Positions 25,502 to 33,338 are shown, counted from the stretch's first letter. The stretch is 64,000 nt of DNA from Saprospiraceae bacterium (GCA_019638455.1 JAHBTU010000003.1:496001-560000); one strand, 5' to 3'. The notes: generated by a model from the sequence alone, not told the origin. A program made the numbers and translations.

Positions 25502-28500
25502 ATGAACATACTTCGGCTATGCTCGCTAATCTTTTTCTTTTTCAAAATTCAAACATCAACTGCTCAAGCCGTACAAATCTCTGGCACAATCAACCATTAC
25601 GCTGCCGTCACTGCCATTGACAGCTGCTCTGGCAAGTTAACAGTGAGCGACACTACGGGGTTTCGCGCAGGTGCGCCCGTCTTGCTCATTCAGATGCAAG
25701 GCACCGAAATCGTGTCGGGCAACAACTTTCTCTATGGCCTGATTCAAAACATGAACTTCGCGGGGCGCTACGAACGCGCCGTGATTGATTCGGTGAGCGC
25801 AAACGCGCTTTTTTTGCAAAAGAAACTCGTGTACGCCTACTCGCTGCCGGGCAAATTGCAGGCGGTGACCATCCCGCAATACACCAACGCCCTTGTGACC
25901 GACACCCTGCGCTGCCAGCCGTGGAACGGTGCCACAGGCGGTGTGCTGGCACTCGAAGTGGCCGGCACATTGACCATAAACGCGCCCATTGTCGCCGATG
26001 GCGCGGGCTTTCGCGGCGGCGCGGCATACATCGGTGCAGGCAACAACTGCAATTTTCTTTTTCCCGAACTCAATTATTTCTACCCTTTCCCCAATTGGCG
26101 CGGCGGCTACAAAGGCGAAGGCATCGCGCTGCCCGAGCCGGGCAAGGAACTCGGTCGCGGCCCCCAAGCCAACGGCGGCGGCGGCGGCAATGACCACAAC
26201 TCCGGCGGCGGTGGCGGCGCGAACATCACCGACGGCGGCAACGGCGGCGACAACGACGAACCGAGCGCCCTCGGTTGCGACGGCTACTATCCCGGCATCC
26301 GAGGCTATGCGCCCCCTTTCACCACCAACCGGATGTTTCTCGGCGGCGGCGGCGGCGCTGGCCACTCCAACAACACCTTGTTCAGTGCGGGGGCCAGCGG
26401 TGGCGGCATCATCTTGATAGAAGCAGGCGACATCGTTGGGGCCAACCCCCTCATCTCGGCCAATGGGCTGAGCGCCGCACTCGCTCAAGGCGACGGGGCT
26501 GGCGGCGGCGGCGCAGGCGGCACGATATGGCTAAAAACAAATGCCGCTCCCGCAAACCTCGTCGTGCGTGCCAACGGCGGCAACGGCGGCAACACTTTCA
26601 ACAACAACTCCAACCGATGCTTTGGCCCCGGCGGAGGCGGCTCCGGGGGGCGCATCCTGACCAACTTGCCCGGTTTGAGCGCCCCGACGGGCGGGCAAGC
26701 GGGCATCGTGGCGGCCTCCACCAACGGCTGCAACGGCACCACGCGAGGCGCTTCGGCAGGCGACGCGGGCTTGGTGGAAAACCTCCCGGCCATGCCCGCA
26801 GGCACGACGAACCACACGTTGCCCCAAGTGCTGGCATCACCCGCGCCCGACTCGGTTTGCCCCGGCGACGTGGCGACATTCGTGGTGGAAGCCAACGACG
26901 GCAATTGGGAGTTCCAATGGCAGGTGAACGACGGCACGGGTTGGCAGGACATCGCCGATGCCGCTCAATACGCGGGTTTTCAGACACCCTCGCTCGCGGT
27001 GTTGGGTGCGGGCGCCGGGCAAAACGGCTGGCAGTTCAGATGCCGTGTGTTGCGTGCAGGATGCTACGAAGTCGTTTCATCGGAAGCCAATTTGTGGGTC
27101 AATCAAGTGCCGAACGCAGCTTTTTCCTTTTCCCAAAACGGCGCTACGATTGATTTTTCAAACCAGTCAAGCGCCACGAGTTTTTTTTGGGAATTTGGCG
27201 ACGGCAACACCAGCCAACAAGAAAATCCTCAACACACCTACGCCTCGGAAGGCACCTACACCGTCACGCTCTACGCCATCACGGATTGCGACACCGCGAC
27301 CGCCACCCAGACGTTGGACGTGCTGCTCCCCCCCGTCGCCGATTTCACGTTTCCGTTCTCGACCACCGGCTGCGGCGTGGCGACCGTGCCATTCAGCAAT
27401 GCTTCCTCCGCGAATGTGACCGCGTTGCTTTGGTCATTTCCCGGCGGCACCCCGGCCACCTCCACCCTGCTCAACCCGCTCGTTAGCTACGCGACCACAG
27501 GCGTTTACACCGCAACGTTGATTGTCTCGAATGCTGCCGGGCAAGACACTTTGACACAGTTGGTGGTCGTCACCGTCAATCCCTTGCCCATCGCTGATTT
27601 TGTCTTTTTTGTGCAACCCGATGGCTCGGTGCAATTCGCCGACCAGAGCCAATATGCCGCAAACCGATTGTGGGATTTTGGTGACAACACCACCTCCAGC
27701 CAGCAAAACCCCGCACACGCATACACTACTGAAGGCAACTACATCGTCACCCTGACCGTCTGGAACGCGTGCGACACTGTCGTCATGCAGCAGACGCTTA
27801 CCGTGGCGCTTCCCCCGGTGGCGGGCTTTTGGGTGCAAGACACCACGCTCGGCTGCCTGACGGCCGCCGTGGATTTTGAAAACACCTCATCGGCCAACGC
27901 CGCCAACTTTGTCTGGGAGTTTCCGGGCGGCAACCCAGCCGCTTCCACCGCCCCCAACCCCACGGTGGAGTACTTGACTTCCGGCTCCTACACTGCCCGA
28001 CTCATCGTCTCGAACAGCGTGGGGGCCGACACGGCTGAACGGACTTTCGCCGTGCAGGTGTTTGGCTTCCCGACCGCCAATTTTTCCTACACTTTTCTGC
28101 CGGGCGGGGTGGTACGATTCACCAACCTGAGCCAAAGCGCCGCCACCTACACTTGGGATTTTGGCGACGGCTCGCCGTTCGTCAATGGAACCAACATTGA
28201 CCACGCATACGCCGCGAGTGGTGCCTACACCGTGACGCTGATTGCGACCAGCCCTTGCGGGGTATCGCTCCTTCAACAGACCATCGAGGTCGTGGTGTCG
28301 GGTGTGGCCGTAAGCGCGCCCCAAGGTTTGGGCAGCATACGCCTCTACCCCAACCCCACGAGCGATTGGCTGACGGTGGACTGCTCAGAAGCGGCTGCGC
28401 AACCCGTTGGTATTCAGGTGTTTGATGCCAGCGGCCAATTGCTGTCGGAGCAACGTGAGCCGTTGGGGTGGGTCAGCCGCTGCTCGTTTGAGCGTTTCCC

Positions 28501-28576
28501 GGCAGGAGTTTATCGAGTGGTGGTGTGGTTTGAATGCGGGATGCTGGCGCGGGCGGTGGTGAAAAATGGAGGATGA
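25502..28576 (+). CDS. Large secreted PKD-repeat protein with T9SS type A sorting domain
   Basis: A 1024-residue protein. The ATG at 25502 gives the signal peptide MNILRLCSLIFFFFKIQTST-AQ; a TTG-started frame upstream is less likely. Residues about 20-180 are beta-rich. Residues 200-380 are strikingly glycine-rich (ANGGGGGNDHNSGGGGGANI, LGGGGGAGHSNN), resembling a Gly-rich adhesin-like fold. An Ig-like segment follows, then about five PKD-type modules with WEFGDGNTS, LWDFGDNTTSS and YTWDFGDGS motifs. The end (SIRLYPNPTSDWLTVDCSEA, then PAGVYRVVVWF) is a classic type A T9SS sorting domain. It is likely a surface adhesin or scaffold; the ligand is unknown. The stop codon touches the truncated recombinase frame. 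Confidence 0.9.
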   Translation: MNILRLCSLIFFFFKIQTSTAQAVQISGTINHYAAVTAIDSCSGKLTVSDTTGFRAGAPVLLIQMQGTEIVSGNNFLYGLIQNMNFAGRYERAVIDSVSANALFLQKKLVYAYSLPGKLQAVTIPQYTNALVTDTLRCQPWNGATGGVLALEVAGTLTINAPIVADGAGFRGGAAYIGAGNNCNFLFPELNYFYPFPNWRGGYKGEGIALPEPGKELGRGPQANGGGGGNDHNSGGGGGANITDGGNGGDNDEPSALGCDGYYPGIRGYAPPFTTNRMFLGGGGGAGHSNNTLFSAGASGGGIILIEAGDIVGANPLISANGLSAALAQGDGAGGGGAGGTIWLKTNAAPANLVVRANGGNGGNTFNNNSNRCFGPGGGGSGGRILTNLPGLSAPTGGQAGIVAASTNGCNGTTRGASAGDAGLVENLPAMPAGTTNHTLPQVLASPAPDSVCPGDVATFVVEANDGNWEFQWQVNDGTGWQDIADAAQYAGFQTPSLAVLGAGAGQNGWQFRCRVLRAGCYEVVSSEANLWVNQVPNAAFSFSQNGATIDFSNQSSATSFFWEFGDGNTSQQENPQHTYASEGTYTVTLYAITDCDTATATQTLDVLLPPVADFTFPFSTTGCGVATVPFSNASSANVTALLWSFPGGTPATSTLLNPLVSYATTGVYTATLIVSNAAGQDTLTQLVVVTVNPLPIADFVFFVQPDGSVQFADQSQYAANRLWDFGDNTTSSQQNPAHAYTTEGNYIVTLTVWNACDTVVMQQTLTVALPPVAGFWVQDTTLGCLTAAVDFENTSSANAANFVWEFPGGNPAASTAPNPTVEYLTSGSYTARLIVSNSVGADTAERTFAVQVFGFPTANFSYTFLPGGVVRFTNLSQSAATYTWDFGDGSPFVNGTNIDHAYAASGAYTVTLIATSPCGVSLLQQTIEVVVSGVAVSAPQGLGSIRLYPNPTSDWLTVDCSEAAAQPVGIQVFDASGQLLSEQREPLGWVSRCSFERFPAGVYRVVVWFECGMLARAVVKNGG

Positions 28577-29074
28577 AAGGCAGTGGACAACCCCAAGCAC
28601 CGTTGTTTGCTCATGCTTATTTATTCTGCGGGGTTGCGCCTCGGCGAGGCCATCAACCTCCGACTGACCGACCTCCAGCCCGAGCAAAACCGCCTTTTTG
28701 TGCGCTCTGGCAAGGGCGATAAGGACAGGTGCACCATACTATCCTCGAAAGCTTGGCAACACCTGAAGTGCTACATTGAGGTGCATACACCGATAGAATG
28801 GGTCTTTGAAGGCGCGAATGGCGGGCAATACAGCGAGCGCAGTGTACAGGAATTGTTTTCTCGCGCCAAGATGCGTTCCATGATTAGCCCTCACGCCACC
28901 GTGCATACCCTCCGGCATTCCTTCGCCACGCACTTGTTGGAAAAGGGCGTGGCCTTGCGCTACATCCAGGAATTGCTCGGACACGCCAGCACGAAGACCA
29001 CCGAGATTTATACGCATATCACCAAAAAAGGTTGGGAAAAAATCCAAAGTCCCTTGGATAATTTGTCCATCTAA
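28574..29074 (+). pseudogene. 5'-truncated tyrosine recombinase/integrase
   Basis: About 163 residues from a GTG at 28583; the frame begins at the TGA of the preceding T9SS gene. It contains the catalytic domain from DNPKHRCLLMLIYSAGLRLGE onward and every active-site residue: Arg19 (AGLRLGE), Lys44 (SGKGDKDR), His108-x-x-Arg111 (HTLRH), His134 (LLGHAS) and nucleophile Tyr143 (EIYTHI). The N-terminal DNA core-binding domain (about 100-150 residues) is missing, so it is probably a relic. The tail IQSPLDNL resembles both integron integrases and the chromosomal XerC-like recombinases common in Bacteroidota. The extra helix block typical of IntI is not visible between Lys44 and His108. Confidence 0.85.
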
Positions 29075-29105
29075 AGAATTGGCGAAAAAAAATTGGCGGG
29101 CTGTG

Positions 29106-29136
29106 TTTGCCGTTCCAAAGCCCGTACATATATTTG
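29106..29136 (+). promoter_or_regulatory. Bacteroidota-type promoter, candidate cassette promoter (Pc)
   Basis: TTTG (29106-29109) and TATATTTG (29129-29136) are 19 bp apart, an exact consensus. The promoter points toward the cassette gene, lies 32 bp after the recombinase stop, and has no other gene to serve before 29417. Between it and the gene lie two hairpin-forming repeats. Confidence 0.7.
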
Positions 29137-29188
29137 CACGAGCACAATCAACCCAAATATGGCTGTCGCCTCGACCATTTAAAACACA

Positions 29189-29230
29189 CGCCCCCTGATT
29201 GCTCCACCACCCGTGGACGGTCAGGGGGCG
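29189..29230. repeat. Perfect 10-bp stem hairpin after the candidate Pc
   Basis: CGCCCCCTGA (29189-29198) pairs perfectly with TCAGGGGGCG (29221-29230), with an inner CCAC/GTGG pairing. No T-run follows, so termination is not expected. Confidence 0.7.
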
Positions 29231-29251
29231 CGACGTTTACATAGTCGGCAT

Positions 29252-29378
29252 TGCCGCAACGGACGACCATCCGGAAACCCGCATTGCGGCAATCCAACCA
29301 AAATCGGCCGCTTTGCCGCAACTGACGGTTAAGCAAAAAGGCGCAATGCGGGTTTTTGGATGGTCGTTGGTTGCGGCA
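29252..29378. repeat. 127-bp palindromic element with 37-bp arms
   Basis: Arms 29252-29288 and 29342-29378 are inverted repeats, 33 of 37 matching (TGCCGCAAC, ACGACCATCC and AAACCCGCATTGCG blocks conserved). The size resembles the other palindromic elements here (about 115-120 bp) but the sequence is unrelated. It ends 8 bp before the GTTAGGC core. It could be a MITE or part of a recombination site. The canonical attC partner box (RYYYAAC) is not found at its left end. Confidence 0.75.
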
Positions 29379-29386
29379 AAGAAGTA

Positions 29387-29393
29387 GTTAGGC
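29387..29393 (+). other. Integron-type core site GTTAGGC (attI-like or preceding attC)
   Basis: An exact GTTRRRY core (GTTAGGC), the crossover box of integron attI and attC sites. The coding frame starts 24 bp downstream, as is usual for the first cassette. The matching inverse core GCCTAAC lies 4 bp after that gene's stop codon, which is what makes the assignment more than a chance 7-mer. Confidence 0.55.
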
Positions 29394-29416
29394 GAAACAA
29401 AACGTAAAAAGAGCAG

Positions 29417-30319
29417 ATGATAAAAAGAGCAGAAAAATACATCGATTTCTTGCAGAATCGAATAGTCGAGTATAACGAACTCTTGGGGTTGCTCAGAGAA
29501 GCATTGAACAATTACCGAAGCAATCCAAATTATTCCAATCAAATTAGATTATCTGGACTCATTGCCCATTTTGAACGCTTCGAGTTGCCAAAATTTGCAC
29601 ATGTCCTTGAAAAGGAATATGAGCAATTACCTGAAAAACTTACTATTTACATTGACAAAGATTGGAAGGCCTTTGAATTTGATAAAATTTTCAAGAGCGT
29701 TGATTTTTTGAATAAAATCTATACACTGCAAAGAAAGTTGACAACAGGTGAGAGCAGGATAAATGCAGGGGAAAGTAGGGATTACATTTATAAAAACGCA
29801 AAACTTTATCATTACCTCGCACCTTTTGAGGAATTAAAAGTTACCAAAATTGAGTACGCATCTCCCGGTTTGATAGATTTCAATGGCGCAGAAAAAGTCA
29901 TTGGTAAGATATTTTCGTTCATTGAGAAGACAGTTACTTTTGAATTTGTTAGGAAAATAGTTGATAACTATGATTACTTTAAATATAAAAGACCTCTTCA
30001 AGTTCACAATGATAAAGCAGAATTACGAAATGCCATCCGAAAAACTGAAACAGAGGTATTGGAAGAAGAAACTCGAAAACTAAAACTTCAAGCAGACTTG
30101 GACGAAGAGAGGTATAAATTGCAAATGAGAAAATTGGAAAGGCAGAAGGAAGTTTTTGCCGAATTTCTCGAAATATCGGAGTTAATCGACAAACTTGATG
30201 AGAGGAGAATTGCAAAGAAGGAATTGCTTGAAAACCAACTAATTCAGACCATTTCTGCTTTGCATAACCTAGGCTTTGAAACCGAAAAAATCAAACTTCT
30301 CAAAAAATCAAACGAGTAA
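29417..30319 (+). CDS. Gene-cassette protein of unknown function with C-terminal coiled coil
   Basis: A 300-residue protein, clearly more AT-rich than its surroundings (Lys, Ile, Asn and Glu codons ending in A/T), so probably acquired. It has no signal peptide. The N-terminal part is helical (MIKRAEKYIDFLQNRIVEYN). The middle holds TKIEYASPGLIDFNGAEKVI, the kind of phrase seen in poorly described accessory proteins. About residues 205-260 form a charged coiled coil (EEETRKLKLQADLDEERYKL). No enzyme motif is visible. The gene fills the interval between GTTAGGC and GCCTAAC with only 23 and 4 bp to spare, as integron cassette genes do. Confidence 0.72.
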   Translation: MIKRAEKYIDFLQNRIVEYNELLGLLREALNNYRSNPNYSNQIRLSGLIAHFERFELPKFAHVLEKEYEQLPEKLTIYIDKDWKAFEFDKIFKSVDFLNKIYTLQRKLTTGESRINAGESRDYIYKNAKLYHYLAPFEELKVTKIEYASPGLIDFNGAEKVIGKIFSFIEKTVTFEFVRKIVDNYDYFKYKRPLQVHNDKAELRNAIRKTETEVLEEETRKLKLQADLDEERYKLQMRKLERQKEVFAEFLEISELIDKLDERRIAKKELLENQLIQTISALHNLGFETEKIKLLKKSNE

Positions 30320-30323
30320 AATC

Positions 30324-30378
30324 GCCTAACAACGGCTTGCTGTCCATGCCGCCGAACGCCAACCCGCAAGCCAACTGT
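30324..30378 (+). other. attC-like site, right core cut by the IS element
   Basis: R' box GCCTAAC (30324-30330), AAC spacer, L' GGCTTGC (30334-30340), a central loop, L'' GCAAGCC (30366-30372) and AACT spacer follow the attC layout. The expected R'' box GTTRRRY should start at 30377, but only GT is present before IS-element sequence (CGGCT). Stem pairing GGCTTGC/GCAAGCC is perfect over 7 bp. This is a good attC candidate whose final core has been lost. Confidence 0.6.
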
Positions 30379-30421
30379 CGGCTCCCCCAATTTAGTACAG
30401 CCGTAAAGTAGAAAATTCTCA

Positions 30422-31225
30422 TTAAGCCTTTGCTTGAGTTTGGCTGAAAAACTGAGCAGCAAAGGCAGTAGGGCTCATATTTTTCAGTGTTTCATGTGGC
30501 CTTTTCGTGTTATAGTCTAAACGCCAGTCTTCTGCGCAATGGCGCACCTCGTCGAGTGAGTTGAACCAATTAGCATCCAGCACATCGCGCCTGAAGGATC
30601 CGTTGAACCGTTCGATGTAAGCGTTTTGCATTGGCTTGCCCGGTTGTATGTACAAGATTTCTATGTCCTCTTTTTTGCACCAGTTTACAAAGGTTTGCGC
30701 TAAGAATTCAGGCCCATTGTCAACCCTTATTCGTTTGGGCTTGCAGCGAAAATAAACGATGCGCTCTAACACCCGCACAACATATTCCGCAGGAATGGAC
30801 ATACTCACTTCAATGGCCAATGCTTCTCGGTTGAAGTCATCCAACACATTCAGCGTCCGAAATTTTCGCCCTGTGCTGAGGCTGTCACTCATAAAATCCA
30901 AAGACCATGTTTGATTTGCCCCCTCAGGTTGTGCAAGCGCTGCTTTCTCCCTTTTGGGTAGCCGACGCTTCGCTTTTCGCTTCACATTCAGCCCCATAGC
31001 GCGATAAATGGGCCAAACTCGCTTGTGGTTCCACTTGTGACCATCCAAGCGACATCGGCCGTACAACTTCCAAAAACCTTCCATGGGGTAGCGGCGGCTC
31101 AACTCTCCCAAGTGTTCAACAATCTGATCAGTGCTGTCGCGCCTTGCTTTATAGGCATAAACACTGCGACTTAGCCCTGCGATACGACATCCACGTTCTT
31201 TGCTAACCTTATGCTCTTCGACCAC
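30422..31225 (-). CDS. IS3-family transposase OrfB (catalytic part)
   Basis: At least 267 residues; in the cell it is expected as an OrfAB fusion made by -1 frameshifting rather than from the GTG at 31225. HTH_21-like N-terminus (EEHKVSKERGCRIAGLSRSV), then the rve integrase core with the DDE triad: Asp110 (WSLDFMSD), Asp169 (RVDNGPEF) and Glu205 (NAYIERFNG), with 35 residues between the last two, standard for IS3. The C-terminal YNTKRPHETLKNMSP box is also typical. No stop or frameshift interrupts it. Confidence 0.95.
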   Translation of the reverse strand: MVEEHKVSKERGCRIAGLSRSVYAYKARRDSTDQIVEHLGELSRRYPMEGFWKLYGRCRLDGHKWNHKRVWPIYRAMGLNVKRKAKRRLPKREKAALAQPEGANQTWSLDFMSDSLSTGRKFRTLNVLDDFNREALAIEVSMSIPAEYVVRVLERIVYFRCKPKRIRVDNGPEFLAQTFVNWCKKEDIEILYIQPGKPMQNAYIERFNGSFRRDVLDANWFNSLDEVRHCAEDWRLDYNTKRPHETLKNMSPTAFAAQFFSQTQAKA

Positions 31226-31257
31226 CCAGTCTGCCAGACCTCTTCGCTCGCAGGGCT

Positions 31258-31524
31258 TTAAAACTTTTTTTCCAACACATCTTTGAGGATGCGATGATCC
31301 AAGCTTAAGTCAGCGTACATCTGCTTCAAGCGCCGGTTTTCCTCCTCCAGATCTCGCAAGCGCTTGACCTGACTGGCTTCCATCCCGCCGTACTGCTTGC
31401 GCCACTTGTAAAAGGTAGGCTGGCTAATACCGTGCTCGCGGCACAAGTCCGACGCACTGCGGCCTTGCTCGTGAGACTTTAATATCTGAATAATCTGGGA
31501 CTCGGTGAAGGTACTTCTTCGCAT
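31258..31524 (-). CDS. IS3-family transposase OrfA (helix-turn-helix part)
   Basis: An 88-residue protein with the HTH_Tnp_1 pattern MRRSTFTESQIIQILKSHEQ, then CREHGISQPTFYKWRKQYGG and a leucine-zipper-like RLRDLEEENRRLKQMYADL. It binds the IS ends. Near its stop is a run of seven A on the coding strand (31271-31265) followed by G, a classic slippery site: stepping back one base continues into KVLKPCERRGLADWVVEEHK, which joins OrfB in frame. The sequence resembles the IS407-like subgroup, but the subgroup is not certain. Confidence 0.93.
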   Translation of the reverse strand: MRRSTFTESQIIQILKSHEQGRSASDLCREHGISQPTFYKWRKQYGGMEASQVKRLRDLEEENRRLKQMYADLSLDHRILKDVLEKKF

Positions 31525-31585
31525 AATGGTTCAAAATTAGTAGTTTTCTCTACTTTTGAACCGTACTATTTTCGGGGAGCCGACA

Positions 31586-31924
31586 ATTTTTGAGTCGCGC
31601 GATTTCGGCGTCGAGGTTTTCGCGCGGGCGCAGGAAAAGCCTGACGATGAAAGACTTGAAAAGCCCGGCGCTGATATTGCGGTTAGCCTGGCAGGGCGTT
31701 TTTCTGCGGGCATTGATCCGGTCAATGTCATCTTGCATGCTGTGGTGGAGCGCCGACAGGAAATTGTACACGATGAGGGTGGCGTAGGCGTCTTGCCGGG
31801 CATTGTTGACGGTGACGGCAGAAAAACGGGCGAGTTGCAAGAGGCTTTTGAGCGAGAAAAAGCAGGTCTCCACGCCCCAGCGCCGACCGTTCACACGTTT
31901 CTCGCCGCAGGTGTTCTCACCCAC
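31586..31924 (-). pseudogene. C-terminal remnant of an IS4-type (DDE) transposase
   Basis: About 113 codons, open from a GTG at 31924 and blocked upstream by a TGA. It has the conserved GRRWGVETCFFSLKSLLQLA, then RFSAVTVNNARQDAYATLIV and KTPCQANRNISAGLFKSFIV, the C-terminal third of a DDE_Tnp_1-like transposase with the catalytic glutamate in WGVET. The N-terminal two-thirds and any terminal repeat are absent. At its 3' end homology stops at the right tip of the IS3 element (31585), and the frame reads IS sequence before stopping at about 31550. Confidence 0.75.
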
Positions 31925-32038
31925 GCTATGCCGTCATTGACCCTCTCAGCAAAAAAACTGACCTTTTAAGAAAAACGTCCCGCCTCGCCTCGCCTGCACC
32001 TTTGCGTCATCATTCAACAAAAAAATTTTCCAACCACA

Positions 32039-32860
32039 ATGATGACACATCAAGCAGTCCCCATTGCCTTTTCAGGCTCCATCCCCCCCAATTACGACAA
32101 CTACCTCGGCCCGCTTTTCTTCGAGCCGTTCGCGCTCGACATGGCTCAGCGCATCCGCCACCTTAGTCCCAACGCCTTGCTTGAAGTGGCCGCCGGCACT
32201 GGCCGCGTGACCAAACACCTGCCCTCCGCCCTGCCAGAAGGCGCACTCATCGTCGCCACCGACGTAAACTCCGCCATGGTGGATTTTGCTAAAAAAAGCC
32301 TTAAAGAATACACCTCCATACAATGGGAAATCGTGGATGCCGTCTCCCTGCCTTACCAGAACAAGCAATTCGACTGCGTCGTGAGCCAGTTCGGCGTGAT
32401 GTTTTACAGCGACCGCCGCAAGGCTTATGCCGAAGCGTTCCGCGTGTTGCGACCCGGCGGCGTGTTCCTCTTCAATGCTTGGGACAGCCTCAGCCGAAAC
32501 CCAGCAGCACGACTGACCGACGAAACGCTGACGCATTTTTTCCCGACCGACACGCCCGCTTTTTACAAAGTGCCTTTCTCCTATCACGATGCCACCGAAA
32601 TCCGCGAAGACCTCCAATCAGTCGGTTTTGACATCGCTTCGATGCAAATGTTGAAACTTGTGGGCTACGCCGCCACAGCGGAAGAAGCAGCCACGGGCTT
32701 GCTCGAAGGCACTCCCGTTCATACGGCCATCATGGAGCGCGACCCCACCCTTTTGCCAGCGATGAAAAAGGCTTTGGCCGATGACTTGGCGGCGCTTTTT
32801 GGCGAGAAAGACCTCCGTGTGCCGTTGCAGGCAAGGGTCGTGACGGCCGTGAAAAAGTAG
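32039..32860 (+). CDS. Class I SAM-dependent methyltransferase
   Basis: A 273-residue enzyme with a Methyltransf_11/25 fold. Motif I is LLEVAAGTGRVTKHL (about residues 46-60). The acidic end of strand 2 is in VATDVNSAMVDFA. Motif post-I is DAVSLPYQNKQFDCVVSQFG and motif III is AFRVLRPGGVFLFNAWD, all typical of UbiE/small-molecule methyltransferases. The substrate is unknown. Two adjacent ATGs (32039 and 32042) are possible starts. It stands alone; the region 31925-32038 before it is gene-free with no exact promoter match. Confidence 0.9.
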   Translation: MMTHQAVPIAFSGSIPPNYDNYLGPLFFEPFALDMAQRIRHLSPNALLEVAAGTGRVTKHLPSALPEGALIVATDVNSAMVDFAKKSLKEYTSIQWEIVDAVSLPYQNKQFDCVVSQFGVMFYSDRRKAYAEAFRVLRPGGVFLFNAWDSLSRNPAARLTDETLTHFFPTDTPAFYKVPFSYHDATEIREDLQSVGFDIASMQMLKLVGYAATAEEAATGLLEGTPVHTAIMERDPTLLPAMKKALADDLAALFGEKDLRVPLQARVVTAVKK

Positions 32861-32883
32861 GTATTGCCCGAACTAAAATTTGC

Positions 32884-32947
32884 CACAAAGGCTCAAAGGC
32901 TCGAAGGCGGCAATTTAAAACTTTGTGTCTTCGCACCTTTGTGGCGA
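32884..32947. repeat. Short palindrome of the CCACAAAGGCTCGAAGG family
   Basis: Left arm TTTGCCACAAAGGCTCAAAG and right arm CTTCGCACCTTTGTGGCGA face each other around AATTTAAAACTTTGTG. The same theme forms the arms at 19582/20229 and the core of the 46629-46743 element. Confidence 0.65.
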
Positions 32948-33009
32948 TGCCTAAAAAGTTAAATTTTCTCAAAATTCATTGAAATTCAAATTTTTGCAAA
33001 ACAACCCCT

Positions 33010-33017
33010 TACCTTTG
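33010..33017 (+). promoter_or_regulatory. -7 box for the cold-shock gene
   Basis: An exact TACCTTTG (TAnnTTTG) lies 59 bp before the start codon. No TTTG lies at the expected 19-21 bp upstream. The leader between it and the ATG is pyrimidine-rich (CTTTTCTTTTCTTTTC). Confidence 0.5.
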
Positions 33018-33076
33018 TCCCGGCAAAAGTTGCCACATCACTATTTTCTTTTCTTTTCTTTTCAATTTTTTTTTCA

Positions 33077-33268
33077 ATGAATACTGGAACAGTAAAGTTC
33101 TTCAATGAATCCAAAGGCTTTGGCTTCATCGTTGACAACTCCTCAAAAGAGGAAATTTTCGTACACGCCACTGGCCTCTTGGACAACATCCGCGAAGGCG
33201 ACATCGTCAACTACGATACCGCTCGTGGCAAAAAAGGCATGAACGCAGTCAATGTCAAAATTGCCTAA
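33077..33268 (+). CDS. Cold-shock domain protein (CspA family)
   Basis: A 63-residue single OB-fold RNA/DNA chaperone: MNTGTVKFFNESKGFGFI with RNP1 KGFGFI (residues 13-18), and RNP2-like IFVHATGL. It is shorter than E. coli CspA (70) but normal for Bacteroidota. It melts mRNA structure at low temperature. Monocistronic, with a short U-rich leader and an excellent UUCG-loop terminator. No start ambiguity. Confidence 0.96.
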   Translation: MNTGTVKFFNESKGFGFIVDNSSKEEIFVHATGLLDNIREGDIVNYDTARGKKGMNAVNVKIA

Positions 33269-33303
33269 ACGCAATCGGGACATCCAAGATTCATACTTTC
33301 AAA

Positions 33304-33338
33304 ACCTCCGGCAGTTCGCTGTCGGGGGTTTTTATTTG
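33304..33338 (+). terminator. Intrinsic terminator of the cold-shock gene (UUCG loop)
   Basis: ACCTCCGGCAG (33304-33314), loop TTCG, and CTGTCGGGGGT (33319-33329), then TTTTATTTG. An 11-bp stem with G-U pairs and an extra-stable tetraloop. Confidence 0.88.

Larger units (their letters stand above)
30376..31585 (-). mobile_element. IS3-family insertion sequence, about 1.21 kb
   Basis: The ends are TGTCGGCTCCCC (30376-30387) and GGGGAGCCGACA (31574-31585), perfect 12-bp terminal inverted repeats with TG...CA tips as usual for IS3. The inner match extends weakly (GTAC on both sides). It carries orfA and orfB in the minus direction joined by an A7 slippery run. No 3-5 bp target duplication is seen (AAC on the left, ATT on the right), so the flanks have probably been rearranged. 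Both reading frames look intact, so it may still be active. Confidence 0.9.

Noticed and set aside
26160..26360. GGCGGC runs looking like a tandem repeat array
   Set aside because: They encode the glycine-rich region of the PKD/T9SS protein in frame, so they are coding low complexity.
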